Positions 9,264 to 17,937 are shown, numbered from the stretch's first letter. The stretch is DNA of 34,770 bases from Chitinophagaceae bacterium (GCA_004322015.1 SCQT01000194.1:1-34770), one strand, 5' to 3'. Numbers and translations are program-made. Notes: generated by a model from the letters alone, not told the origin.

Positions 9264-11009
9264 ATGAATCGAAGAAACCTTATTAAGTCTTTGGCGATTG
9301 GTAGTGGTGCTTTGGTCGCCGGAACATTCCCTTATTTTTCAAAGGCCGGAACGATTGTATCTCGACAAAGCCATAAACTATCCGGGAAAGAGTTTCATGC
9401 CGACATAATTATTGCAGGTGGAGGGCTAGGGGGGTGTGCGGCAGCACTCGCTGAATTGAGAAATGGACTGTCCGTAATCATGACTGAAGAAACTGATTGG
9501 ATCGGGGGTCAATTAACTCAACAGGGATTGAGTTGCCCTGATGAAAATCAATGGATTGAACATTTCGGCTGTACGCAATCCTATCGAGATCTCCGCACGG
9601 CTATCCGGGAATATTATTTACGGTACTATCCACTTACAGAGGCAGCTAGTACCATGAAATATTTCAATCCAGGCAATGGTACTGTTTCCCGTTTATGCCA
9701 TGAGCCACGTGTCGCACTCGCGGCACTATATGAAATGCTGATGCCTTATCTCAGTTCAAGAAAACTGATCTTATTGCTGAACCATAAGGCATTAAGCGCT
9801 GATGTAGATAACGATAAAGTGAAGGCATTAAAAGTACAGAATCTCAGAGATGGGAATGTAGTAGTTCTATCCGCGCCCTATTTTATAGACGCTACAGAAC
9901 TGGGCGATTTATTACCATTGACCGGTACTGAATATATTACCGGTACTGAATCCAGACAGCAAACCCATGAATTACATGCGGCAGAGAAAGCTGATCCAGC
10001 TAATCAACAAGCCTTCACCCTGTGCATGGCAATGGACTACATTGAAGGGACTAATAATGTAACTGATAAACCGGAAGAATATGATTTCTGGAAAAATTAT
10101 GTACCTCAACTTACACCTCCCTGGTCTGGGCACTTATTAAACTTAAAATATTCTAACCCTCGCAATTTAGAGTCCAAGCTATTAGGTTTTAATCCGACCG
10201 GAATACCCACAGATCACATTCTGAACCTTTGGAATTACCGTAAAATTATTGACCCCGATAACTTTAAACCAGGGACCCATTCTGGTGGTATAACAATTGT
10301 AAACTGGCCGCAAAATGATTTTCTTTTGGGAAATCTTGTGGAGGTAAGTGAAAAAGAATATAAAAATACCATTAGACGTACAGAGCAGCTTAGTCTATCC
10401 TTGTTTTATTGGTTGCAAACAGAGGTGTCTCGTTCGGGTGGTGGACAAGGGTGGCCGGGATTACGCCTGAGAGGCGACATTCTTGGGACTGAAAACGGTC
10501 TTGCTAAGTTTCCATACATCCGCGAATCACGAAGAATAAAAGCCGTCTTTACCATATTGGAAGAACACGTAGGTGCTGAAAATAGGGTAATGGTAGCAGG
10601 AAGGAGAGAAGGGAAACATGCCGCCGACTTTTATGATAGCGTGGGCGTCGGGTATTATTCTATTGACCTCCATCCCACTTCGGGAGGGAATAATTATATT
10701 GACATTAGCTCATTACCTTTCCAAATCCCTTTAGGTGCATTGTTACCCCAACGGATGCGTAATATACTTCCAGGTTGTATTAATATAGGCACCACACATA
10801 TTACCAATGGTTGCTATCGCCTGCATCCAATAGAGTGGAATATAGGCGAATCGTCTGGTTTATTAGTGGCTTATGCTATAAAGAATGGAATGGATCCGCA
10901 TAATATTCGTGAAAATAAAAGTGTTCTGGAGTCGTTCCAAAAATGGATTCGTTTACAGGGTGTTGAAACGCAGTGGCCACTTAGTGTAGTAAAACAGCAA
11001 ACGCTTTAG
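9264..11009 (+). CDS. FAD-dependent oxidoreductase with Tat-like signal, second copy
   Basis: A 581-residue FAD-dependent oxidoreductase. It begins MNRRNLIKSLAIGSGALVAG, a twin-arginine-like leader that would export a folded, cofactor-loaded enzyme. The FAD-binding segment is ADIIIAGGGLGGCAAALAEL, followed by ETDWIGGQLTQQGLSCPDE, a pattern of the FAD_oxidored family. A conserved CHEPRVALAALYEML segment and the C-terminal LLPQRMRNILPGCINIGTTHITNGCYRLHPIEWNIGES (read as two pieces) also fit the family. The first family member in this locus uses a Sec-type leader instead, so the two may act at different steps. The substrate is unknown. The start at 9264 is chosen because it gives a complete Tat-like leader. 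Confidence 0.85.
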   Translation: MNRRNLIKSLAIGSGALVAGTFPYFSKAGTIVSRQSHKLSGKEFHADIIIAGGGLGGCAAALAELRNGLSVIMTEETDWIGGQLTQQGLSCPDENQWIEHFGCTQSYRDLRTAIREYYLRYYPLTEAASTMKYFNPGNGTVSRLCHEPRVALAALYEMLMPYLSSRKLILLLNHKALSADVDNDKVKALKVQNLRDGNVVVLSAPYFIDATELGDLLPLTGTEYITGTESRQQTHELHAAEKADPANQQAFTLCMAMDYIEGTNNVTDKPEEYDFWKNYVPQLTPPWSGHLLNLKYSNPRNLESKLLGFNPTGIPTDHILNLWNYRKIIDPDNFKPGTHSGGITIVNWPQNDFLLGNLVEVSEKEYKNTIRRTEQLSLSLFYWLQTEVSRSGGGQGWPGLRLRGDILGTENGLAKFPYIRESRRIKAVFTILEEHVGAENRVMVAGRREGKHAADFYDSVGVGYYSIDLHPTSGGNNYIDISSLPFQIPLGALLPQRMRNILPGCINIGTTHITNGCYRLHPIEWNIGESSGLLVAYAIKNGMDPHNIRENKSVLESFQKWIRLQGVETQWPLSVVKQQTL

Positions 11010-11051
11010 AAAAAATGCGTCGGATATACGGTTCCAATAAAAAAGGATAAC

Positions 11052-11630
11052 ATGAATTATATACTTATGAAATGGGCAATCGGGGGCTTTCTTTGCCTCA
11101 TTCAATTCTTTTCATTAAGTACTCCAGTGAGTGCGCAAATGATTTTTTGCGGCAAAGCTAGCAGTGACCTTTATAAAGTCCTAATAAGGAATGATTTTAA
11201 GGTAAAGAGATACGACTCGCCCTCAGTGGCTATAACTTCCGCACCAGATGCTGCCGTAATCTTTATTATTGCCAATGGGTATCCCAAGATAAAAAATGAA
11301 ATTGCCCCAGAATTATTACAATTAGCTCGAAAGAAAAACTTAAGACTTTACATTGAATATCCGGTAAAATTACCTGGACTTTCTATTTCGGATACCGTCA
11401 TCGAGGCTCGCTTAGAAAGGGGGATAATCGTGTCTGATGACTTTGATAAGGATTTAGAGCCAATGAGTATCCTTGGTATTAACGATTGCCATATCATTCC
11501 TGCAAAGGTAGATTCCCCCTTAATTGTATTGGGAAATGTAGCCGGTTTTGACAAAGCGGTATATGGAGTTAAAGATGTAAAAACTTATCCTGGAACCCCG
11601 GCTATTAAACAAAGATTAGTATTTTTATAA
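11052..11630 (+). CDS. Secreted protein, probably the truncated N-terminal domain of a larger protein
   Basis: A 192-residue protein with a signal peptide (hydrophobic FLCLIQFFSLSTPVSAQ; start at 11052 or the Met at 11070). The mature part looks like an alpha/beta domain: MIFCGKASSDLYKVLIRNDF, then AAVIFIIANGYP, LRLYIEYPVKLPGL, LGINDCHIIPAKVDSPLIVLGNVAGFDKAVYGVKD. From memory this resembles the N-terminal domain of much longer secreted proteins in Bacteroidota carbohydrate loci; I cannot name the family. The resemblance stops near KTYP, after which about ten unrelated-looking residues lead to a stop that directly abuts the next ATG. That suggests a deletion fused the 5' part of a longer gene to the Gfo/Idh gene. 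It could also be a genuine single-domain protein. Confidence 0.6.
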   Translation: MNYILMKWAIGGFLCLIQFFSLSTPVSAQMIFCGKASSDLYKVLIRNDFKVKRYDSPSVAITSAPDAAVIFIIANGYPKIKNEIAPELLQLARKKNLRLYIEYPVKLPGLSISDTVIEARLERGIIVSDDFDKDLEPMSILGINDCHIIPAKVDSPLIVLGNVAGFDKAVYGVKDVKTYPGTPAIKQRLVFL

Positions 11631-12848
11631 ATGGGAAGAAAAATCGCTATGCTTGGTTCAGGGTTCATTGCACGTTTTTATGCCGCTGCTATCCAGGGCC
11701 TGAGGAAGAAAGATACAATTGTAAGCGTATATTCCAGACGGGAAGAGAGCGCTAAAAAGTTTGCTCAGGATTATCATGTGGCTCATTATACCACTTCTAT
11801 GGAAGAAGCTGTCAACCAGCCGGAGGCAGATATAGTTTGTATTGCTCTCCATAATAATTTACACGAAGCAGCCGTCATGGCTTGCGTGAAGGCAACAAAA
11901 GCAGTCATAACAACTAAACCATTAGGTAGGAATGCATCGGAGGCGCTGCGCATGATGCAAGCGGTGGAAGAAGCCGGTATCTTCAACGGATACCTGGAAG
12001 ATTTATGTTACACACCTAAGTTTTTAAAGGCATTGGAAAGTGTTCAGAGTGGAGCATTAGGAAGAATCTTATGGGCAAAATCGCGCGAGACACATCCCGG
12101 CCCTCACAGCGAATGGTTTTGGGATTTGGAACAGGCCGGAGGAGGGGCTATGCTGGATTTAGGTTGCCATTGTGTGGAGATTGCACGTAGCTATATTGGG
12201 AAAGATGTTAAACCCATCGAAGTAATGTGCTGGGCGGATACGCAGGTAAAACCAATCCTTGCAGAGGACCATGCCATTGCGCTTATAAAATATGAAAACG
12301 GAGCCATCGGCCAGTTTGAAGTTAGCTGGACCTTTCGGGGAGGATTGGATTTACGTGACGAAGTGATGGGCACGGAAGGCACCATCTGGATCAACAATTT
12401 TTTACGAACAGGTTTTGAGATGTTCACCACAGGTAAAGGAGGCGATTATATAGCTGAAAAAGCAGAAAGTAATTCCGGATGGTTATTTCCAATGGGAGAT
12501 GAATTGAATGATCTGGGGTATAATCACATGTTCGCAGATATGTTTGATTGCATGGAAAAAGGCAAACCACCCCGGGAAACTTTTTACGATGGCTATGTGG
12601 TCAATGCAATTTTAGATGCGGCATACCGGTCTTCTAAAAGCAAGTGTTGGGAAACGGTAACCCTCCCTGTATGGAGAGGAAAAGAAGAAATAAAGAAACA
12701 TACCGCTTTCACAGATTATAATGAGGAATATTATCTTATCAAAGAAGAAATAACTCATTATGGCGATACTAAGCTCATTCTAAAAGACAAAAAAACCGGG
12801 AAAATTATTGAGAAGATTAAGGAACTGAACCATAAATTGAAAGAGTAA
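11631..12848 (+). CDS. Gfo/Idh/MocA-family NAD(P)-dependent oxidoreductase
   Basis: A 405-residue dehydrogenase of the Gfo/Idh/MocA family, probably cytoplasmic since no leader is seen. The Rossmann motif is GSGFIA (9-14), the KP pair of the family's EKP-type motif is Lys96-Pro97 (TTKPLG), and the catalytic helix shows LDLGCHCVEIAR with Asp176 and His180. Such enzymes oxidise or reduce sugars, cyclitols or keto-sugars with NAD(P). In 3-keto sugar pathways they interconvert 3-keto and normal sugars. The ATG follows the previous stop without a gap, and the stop overlaps the next ATG by one base, so translation is probably coupled. The C-terminus carries an unusual Lys/Glu-rich tail (about 385-405). 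Family call is secure; substrate unknown. Confidence 0.92.
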   Translation: MGRKIAMLGSGFIARFYAAAIQGLRKKDTIVSVYSRREESAKKFAQDYHVAHYTTSMEEAVNQPEADIVCIALHNNLHEAAVMACVKATKAVITTKPLGRNASEALRMMQAVEEAGIFNGYLEDLCYTPKFLKALESVQSGALGRILWAKSRETHPGPHSEWFWDLEQAGGGAMLDLGCHCVEIARSYIGKDVKPIEVMCWADTQVKPILAEDHAIALIKYENGAIGQFEVSWTFRGGLDLRDEVMGTEGTIWINNFLRTGFEMFTTGKGGDYIAEKAESNSGWLFPMGDELNDLGYNHMFADMFDCMEKGKPPRETFYDGYVVNAILDAAYRSSKSKCWETVTLPVWRGKEEIKKHTAFTDYNEEYYLIKEEITHYGDTKLILKDKKTGKIIEKIKELNHKLKE

Positions 12849-14560
12849 TGATAAATACAGGAAAAGGCACACAGGATCACACCTACGATGCTATCGTTAT
12901 CGGCGCCGGTATGACGGGCAGTTGGGCAGCCAAGGAATTGTGTGAAGCCGGGCTTAAAACGTTAGTATTGGAGAGAGGCCGTATGGTGGAACATATAAAG
13001 GATTATCCTACCGCCACATTGGCCCCATGGGAATTAAAACATAGGGGAAGGCTGACCGAAGAGACGAAAAAGGAGAATCCCATAGTAAGCAGATGCTATG
13101 CGTTTGATGAAGCAACAAAGCAGTTTTTTGTAAAGGATAATGAGCAACCTTATATTCAGGAAAAACCGTTTGACTGGATACGCGGTTACCAGGTAGGTGG
13201 CAAGTCTCTTGTCTGGGGACGGTCTACACAGCGTTGGAGTGATTATGAATTTAACGCGCCTGCAAGGGATGGTTTTGCTGTGGACTGGCCAATTCGTTAT
13301 AAAGATATTGCGCCATGGTATTCAAAAGTTGAAGAATTTGTAGGAATAAGCGGAAACTATGATCATATTCCGAATCTACCCGATTGTGAATTTCTTCCTC
13401 CCTTTGAACTAAACTGTGTAGAAAAACATATTCAGCAAAAGGTCAGAGAGAATTATTCTGATCGTCGGGTCATTAATGGCCGTTGTGCACATATAACTAT
13501 TCCGAAGGAAATCTATCAAAAACAAGGAAGGGTTAAATGTATGGCAAGGAATTTATGTACGAGAGGATGCCCGTTTGGAGGTTATTTCAGCGCTAATGCC
13601 TCTACCATACCCTGGGCAGAGAAGACAGGCAATATGACTCTCAGGCCGTATTCTGTAGTAGAAAATATTATGTATGACGAACAAAAGCAAAAGGCTATCG
13701 GAGTAAGAGTAATAGATGCTCAAAGTAAAGTCAGCAGTGAGTATTATGCCAAAGTTATTTTTGCAAACACCTCCACCCTGGATTCCAACATCCTGCTGTT
13801 AAATTCTACTTCCGGCCGTTTCCCGAATGGACTGGGAAATGATAGCGGGGTATTAGGCCATTTTATAGCTTTTCATAATTACCGGGGAAATATCTCTGCT
13901 TCAATAGACGGGTTTGAGGATAAATATTATTATGGCCGCAGGCCTACGATGGCCTTCATCCCCTCTTTCAGGAATGTATTCAGGCAGGAGACAGATTTCT
14001 TGCGGGGATACCTGGGATTTTTCGGCGCCGGCCGGGCAGGATGGGGGCGTGGAATGTACACAGAAGGGATAGGAGAAGATTTGCTCAATAGTCTCAACGA
14101 TCCGGGAGAATGGGGAATATACATGGGGATGCAGGGAGAAACTATTCCAAAGCATGATAACCACGTTAGATTGAGCAAAGACAAAAAGGATCAGTGGGGA
14201 ATACCTCAAATGATCATTTCCGTGGATTATGACGATAACGATGTCAAAATGATGAAGGACTTTTTAGAACAGGGATCAGAGATACTGGAAAAGGCGGGTT
14301 GCAAGAATATAAATACCAGGGATACCGGGCAGAACCCCGGTTTGGACATACACGAAGTGGGCGGGGTACGGATGGGCAAGGATCCTAAAACATCCGTATT
14401 AAATAAGTGGAATCAGATCCATAGCTGCAAAAATGTATTTGTGACAGATGGCTCCTGTATGGTTTCGACGGGTAATCAAAATCCTTCTCTCACCTTTATG
14501 GCACTGACTGCCAGAGCAGCTAACCATGCGGTCGAAGAATTAAAAAAAGGAAACTTATAA
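12848..14560 (+). CDS. GMC oxidoreductase, large catalytic subunit of a sugar/glycoside dehydrogenase
   Basis: A 570-residue flavoprotein of the glucose-methanol-choline family. The FAD-binding GAGMTG motif is at 19-24, QVGGKSLVWGRSTQRW is the GMC N-terminal signature, and the C-terminal domain has the catalytic pair His502 (HEVGG) and Asn545 (GNQNPSLT). A Cys-rich NLCTRGCPFGG stretch occurs in gluconate- and glucoside-dehydrogenase-type members. The next gene encodes the matching small subunit. Such pairs oxidise sugars, sugar acids or the C3 hydroxyl of glycosides and pass electrons to a membrane acceptor; no cytochrome c subunit gene is present nearby. It has no leader of its own, so it may be exported with the Tat-type small subunit (inference). 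Confidence 0.92.
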   Translation: MINTGKGTQDHTYDAIVIGAGMTGSWAAKELCEAGLKTLVLERGRMVEHIKDYPTATLAPWELKHRGRLTEETKKENPIVSRCYAFDEATKQFFVKDNEQPYIQEKPFDWIRGYQVGGKSLVWGRSTQRWSDYEFNAPARDGFAVDWPIRYKDIAPWYSKVEEFVGISGNYDHIPNLPDCEFLPPFELNCVEKHIQQKVRENYSDRRVINGRCAHITIPKEIYQKQGRVKCMARNLCTRGCPFGGYFSANASTIPWAEKTGNMTLRPYSVVENIMYDEQKQKAIGVRVIDAQSKVSSEYYAKVIFANTSTLDSNILLLNSTSGRFPNGLGNDSGVLGHFIAFHNYRGNISASIDGFEDKYYYGRRPTMAFIPSFRNVFRQETDFLRGYLGFFGAGRAGWGRGMYTEGIGEDLLNSLNDPGEWGIYMGMQGETIPKHDNHVRLSKDKKDQWGIPQMIISVDYDDNDVKMMKDFLEQGSEILEKAGCKNINTRDTGQNPGLDIHEVGGVRMGKDPKTSVLNKWNQIHSCKNVFVTDGSCMVSTGNQNPSLTFMALTARAANHAVEELKKGNL

Positions 14561-14586
14561 TATTTATTTATCGTAAACCGGAAATC

Positions 14587-15168
14587 ATGAATAGGAGAGA
14601 AGCAGTCCAGTCATTAACTATCTTAACAGGAGGAATACTGAGCGCCTCCGCAATGGGAATTCTTTTAGACAGTTGCCATAGTAATATGAAGTCAGGTAAA
14701 GGGATTCAGTTTACCGATGACGAACGCGATACAGTATTCCGAATGGCAGATATTATTATACCGTCCACAAAAATACCCGGGGCCGTCACCGCAGGAGTTC
14801 CGGCGTTTGTAGTCATGATGATGCAACAATGTTATCCGGTTAATGACCAGGATAGTTTTCATAAAGGATTAAGCGCTTTCGATCGCATTTGCAAACAAAA
14901 GTATGGTAACCATTTTTTAAAGCTATCCCCGAGGGAACAAATAGAAGCAGTAAAATATCTGGATAACAAGGTATTCGGCAAAAATGATTCAGCCGGTCAA
15001 TCTGATGAGAGTGTTTCAGATTTCTATCGCAACCTGAAAGGATTAACAGTCCTGGGATATTACAGTTCAAAACCGGGTGCAACCGAAGCGCTGCGTTATC
15101 TTCCGGTACCTGGACATTACGACGGATGCATTCCCTATCACAAAGGCGATAAAGAATGGGCTACATAG
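14587..15168 (+). CDS. Gluconate 2-dehydrogenase subunit 3-family protein (small subunit)
   Basis: A 193-residue small subunit of the gluconate 2-dehydrogenase subunit 3 family. The leader MNRREAVQSLTILTGGILSASAMG is Tat-like, with twin Arg at 3-4 and a downstream Cys (LLDSCHS) that may be a lipid-attachment site. The mature part has the family-typical FTDDERDTVFRMADIIIPST near 48-68 and a C-terminal TVLGYYSSKPGATEALRYLPVPGHYDGC. In characterised complexes this subunit carries the twin-arginine signal and brings the GMC flavoprotein across the membrane. It lies 26 bp behind the GMC gene, in the expected order. Confidence in the pairing is high. Confidence 0.88.
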   Translation: MNRREAVQSLTILTGGILSASAMGILLDSCHSNMKSGKGIQFTDDERDTVFRMADIIIPSTKIPGAVTAGVPAFVVMMMQQCYPVNDQDSFHKGLSAFDRICKQKYGNHFLKLSPREQIEAVKYLDNKVFGKNDSAGQSDESVSDFYRNLKGLTVLGYYSSKPGATEALRYLPVPGHYDGCIPYHKGDKEWAT

Positions 15169-15214
15169 TAAAAGACGGGAGAGAGATTATTGATACTGTT
15201 AAAAAATTAAATTT

Positions 15215-16132
15215 ATGGGAACATCCAGGAGAGATTTTTTAAAGATGGGCACTTTTGCCCTCACCGGAGTGGCCGTAGGCACTGGCCTCTCATCATTTTC
15301 CAATAGGCAAAACAGGGACATATTGGGGATGCAGCTATATACCGTTCGTGACGATATGCAAAAAGACCCGATAGGTGCACTAAGACAACTCTCCAAAATA
15401 GGTTATAAAAATGTGGAACATGCCAATTATATAAACCGGGAATTCTATGGCTATAGTCCAAAGGATTTTAAAAAGATATTGGAGGATGCAGGATTAAAGA
15501 TGCCTAGCGGACATGTACAATTTGGACTAAATGACTGGGATGCATCAAAGAAAAGTTTTACAGATCAGTGGAAGTACACGATTGAAGATGCTGTTATTGC
15601 AGGCCAGAGTCATCTTATTAATCCGTGGATGGATGAAGAGATTAGAACAGATCACAATAAACTAATGCAGCTATTGGAACTATTTAATAAAAGCGGAGAA
15701 CTCTGTAAAAGATCAGGATTACAATTTGGATACCATAACCATGACTTTGAATTCGATACTCATATTGATCGCAAGCTGCTTTATGATATCATCCTGGATA
15801 AAACAGATCCGGATCTGGTAGTGCAAGAGATGGATATCGGAAATATGTATAATGGAGGAGGTAAGCCAATAGATGTTTTAAAGAAACATCCCGGCAGATT
15901 TAAAATGATGCACGTAAAGGATTTGATCAGGAGTAAGCAGGGCGAGATGGGGGATAGTTATGAAAGCACAGTATTGGGTAAAGGGATCTTACCAGTAAAA
16001 GAAATCATTGATCTTGCGAAAAGGATAGGGCATACGTCTTATTTTATAATCGAGCAGGAGTCTTATCAGGATCAAACGTCCATGGAATGTTCGAAGGAAG
16101 ATTATATTACTATGAAAAAATGGGGACTTTAG
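15215..16132 (+). CDS. Sugar phosphate isomerase/epimerase-like TIM-barrel protein, Tat-type leader
   Basis: A 305-residue xylose-isomerase-like TIM-barrel protein. The leader MGTSRRDFLKMGTFALTG contains a full RRDFLK twin-arginine motif, so it acts in the periplasm, where phosphorylated sugars are unlikely substrates. Likely metal-site residues are the GYHNH segment (172-176), QEMDIGN (205-210), His233 in MMHVKD and the IIEQE segment (279-282). Exported members of this family in sugar-oxidising loci have been linked to 3-keto-glycoside cleavage, which would fit the GMC dehydrogenase just upstream; for this protein that is inference. It is the last gene of the locus. No clear terminator follows on this strand. 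Confidence 0.87.
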   Translation: MGTSRRDFLKMGTFALTGVAVGTGLSSFSNRQNRDILGMQLYTVRDDMQKDPIGALRQLSKIGYKNVEHANYINREFYGYSPKDFKKILEDAGLKMPSGHVQFGLNDWDASKKSFTDQWKYTIEDAVIAGQSHLINPWMDEEIRTDHNKLMQLLELFNKSGELCKRSGLQFGYHNHDFEFDTHIDRKLLYDIILDKTDPDLVVQEMDIGNMYNGGGKPIDVLKKHPGRFKMMHVKDLIRSKQGEMGDSYESTVLGKGILPVKEIIDLAKRIGHTSYFIIEQESYQDQTSMECSKEDYITMKKWGL

Positions 16133-16653
16133 ATAAAGATTATTACATCTTACACTAACAGTATCCTTTATTTCGTGTAAAATAATAGATTCATTCCATT
16201 GCTCGTATATAATTACTTCGGGAGACTGGTCTAAAAAAATTATAAAATATCCTTTGAGGTTCACGAATAGAAAGTCCACTATCCCGACTTAAGGTCTTTA
16301 ACGTCTGTCTTTCTAAAACCCATTTTTTGAACCAAATAGAACAGTTTTCCTGCCGTTGTCCGGGGTCATTATTCGTGAAGAAAATACCACAATTTTACAT
16401 TTGTATCTTTGATCGCCGGTTTGTTTTCCCCATCGGACGACCTTCAAACTGCCGCATGCCCGGCAGCTCTTTGTTTAGTTTTCCCCGTAAATAAAAAAGT
16501 TTAGTGAAACCAATTTCACTAAACTTTCTCACAAATCTTGCCTGGACTGTATTCCGGAAGATTTTACCAACTATTTCTGTCAATTATGCCGAAAAAAAGA
16601 AACCGAGTCTTATTTTTCCGTTATATGTTTTCACTTCCGAACAAAGCGAAATT
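16133..16653. other. Gap with no supportable gene; terminator and scattered motifs only
   Basis: About 520 bp between the sugar locus and the TPR gene. Apart from the strong inverted repeat at 16496-16527 it contains an isolated TATCTTTG (16404-16411, like a Bacteroidota -7 box on the + strand but without a good -33 box) and a small GC palindrome, CTGCCG (16449-16454) with CGGCAG (16461-16466). Short open frames here have no signal peptide or recognisable family. It may be the scar of a lost insertion, but nothing proves it. Confidence 0.5.
16490..16527 (-). terminator. Rho-independent terminator after the gyrA-TPR unit
   Basis: A perfect 14-bp inverted repeat, AAAGTTTAGTGAAA (16496-16509) and TTTCACTAAACTTT (16514-16527), with a 4-nt loop. 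Read on the - strand the stem is followed by TTTTTTATTT, the expected U-run. It lies about 125 bp beyond the stop of the TPR gene. On the + strand no T-run follows, so it is mainly a - strand terminator. Confidence 0.75.
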
Positions 16654-17937
16654 TCACTGTTGAGCCTTACTATCGGCGTCAGCTAACTTTTTCTTTAGCT
16701 CATTATATTTATCCATTTCATTCTGTCGCGCATACACACCTTCCAGACCGATAATGGCGTTTTTATAAGCCACTATTTCATTGGGATCTAAGTGGCTTTT
16801 CGCATCCAGTATCTGATAAGCTTTTTCCAAATAAGGTGTTGCCTGATTCAAAATGGTATCCTGTTGCTTTGCGAGAACATTTTGTTTTGTCTGTTCGGCC
16901 GTAGAAGATCCTAACTGTCCCATTTCTTTCCCTATCTGGGCGGCCGCATTATAATACATCAGACCCAGATTAAAGTTGGCAGCATAGCCATCGGGTTTCA
17001 TAGCAATGGCCTTTTTATAGGTATCTACCGCTTTCTGAAATAATTCATCATGGTTGGCAGGCGGTGTGCTGAGCTGTCCGCTGTCGTTTTTGGGATTGGC
17101 TATGTTGTCATAGGTGATGGCCAAATTCAATACGGCATTATAATCATTAGGATCCTTGGCAACTTCATCCTGAAGCTTTTGAACCAGCTTGTTCATGTCA
17201 TGCTTCTCATTATAATAGCTGATCTCTTCATCTGCAAAATCTTTATCACTGGGGAATAAAGCTTTTGCTTCATCTAATACTGCCAAATATTTTTCATCAT
17301 TTTTGTCACGGTATTGGCTTAATAAAACTTTGTAAATAAATGACTGTCCCGTATATTTGATATCAGCCAACTGCTGGTAATAATAAGCAGCCGAATCCTT
17401 TTCTCCCATATTGAAAGCAGCATTACCGATATTTAAAATAGCCATCGTATCTAACTTACTTCCCATGCCCATACTCAAACCGTATAAATAATCATTGACC
17501 TTTTTTACGTTCTTAAAATCTTCAAAAGCATTCTTATAATCTTTGTTGTTGAATGCATTAGCAGCAGCCTGCCAATAAGTGACATACATATTGCTGACGG
17601 GCCTGTAACTCGTCAGTAACATTTGAGGGTACTTAGGATCAATGGACATGCATTTGGTATAAGCGGTGTAGGCGGTATCCAGATACAACAATCCTGCAGG
17701 GGACGCGCTGTCCTTTTTTGCAAGCGCATCATACACCTGCCCTTTTATATACCATGTTTCTGCCTTATCAGCAGTTTTAGAATCAACGGCAGCCTCGTTG
17801 ATCAGGTCTTTGGCTTCATCTAAATTGCCGCTTTGAAGCTTATCTTTAGCCCGATTCACATTTTTTGTTTGTGCCTGGGATACAGAGAAGGCAGCAGATG
17901 TCACAAGGAGTGAAACAAGAATTGTTTTAAGTTGCAT
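16654..17937 (-). CDS. Secreted tetratricopeptide-repeat protein
   Basis: A 427-residue TPR protein. The start at 17937 is chosen because it yields a clean signal peptide (MQLKTILVSLLVTSAAFSVSQAQ); an in-frame Met 13 codons upstream would put a polar extension before it. The mature protein opens with a TPR-like NVNRAKDKLQSGNLDEAKDLINEA and contains several more repeats (for example DEKYLAVLDEAKALFPSD, NYDNIANP-type and KAIAMKPDGYAANFNLGLMYYNAA), so it is mostly helical and likely a periplasmic or outer-membrane-associated scaffold. The partner is not known. It starts 39 bp after the gyrA stop on the same strand, so both are probably transcribed together, an arrangement I take as lineage-typical rather than functional. 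Confidence 0.85.
   Translation of the reverse strand: MQLKTILVSLLVTSAAFSVSQAQTKNVNRAKDKLQSGNLDEAKDLINEAAVDSKTADKAETWYIKGQVYDALAKKDSASPAGLLYLDTAYTAYTKCMSIDPKYPQMLLTSYRPVSNMYVTYWQAAANAFNNKDYKNAFEDFKNVKKVNDYLYGLSMGMGSKLDTMAILNIGNAAFNMGEKDSAAYYYQQLADIKYTGQSFIYKVLLSQYRDKNDEKYLAVLDEAKALFPSDKDFADEEISYYNEKHDMNKLVQKLQDEVAKDPNDYNAVLNLAITYDNIANPKNDSGQLSTPPANHDELFQKAVDTYKKAIAMKPDGYAANFNLGLMYYNAAAQIGKEMGQLGSSTAEQTKQNVLAKQQDTILNQATPYLEKAYQILDAKSHLDPNEIVAYKNAIIGLEGVYARQNEMDKYNELKKKLADADSKAQQ

Noticed and set aside
13901-14209. 102-codon - strand frame inside the GMC oxidoreductase gene
   Set aside because: Antisense shadow of a conserved gene; no recognisable protein features.
16395-16583. 62-codon - strand open frame in the gap before the TPR gene
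   Set aside because: It runs through the terminator hairpin, has no signal or known motif, and I could not link it to a transposase or other family.
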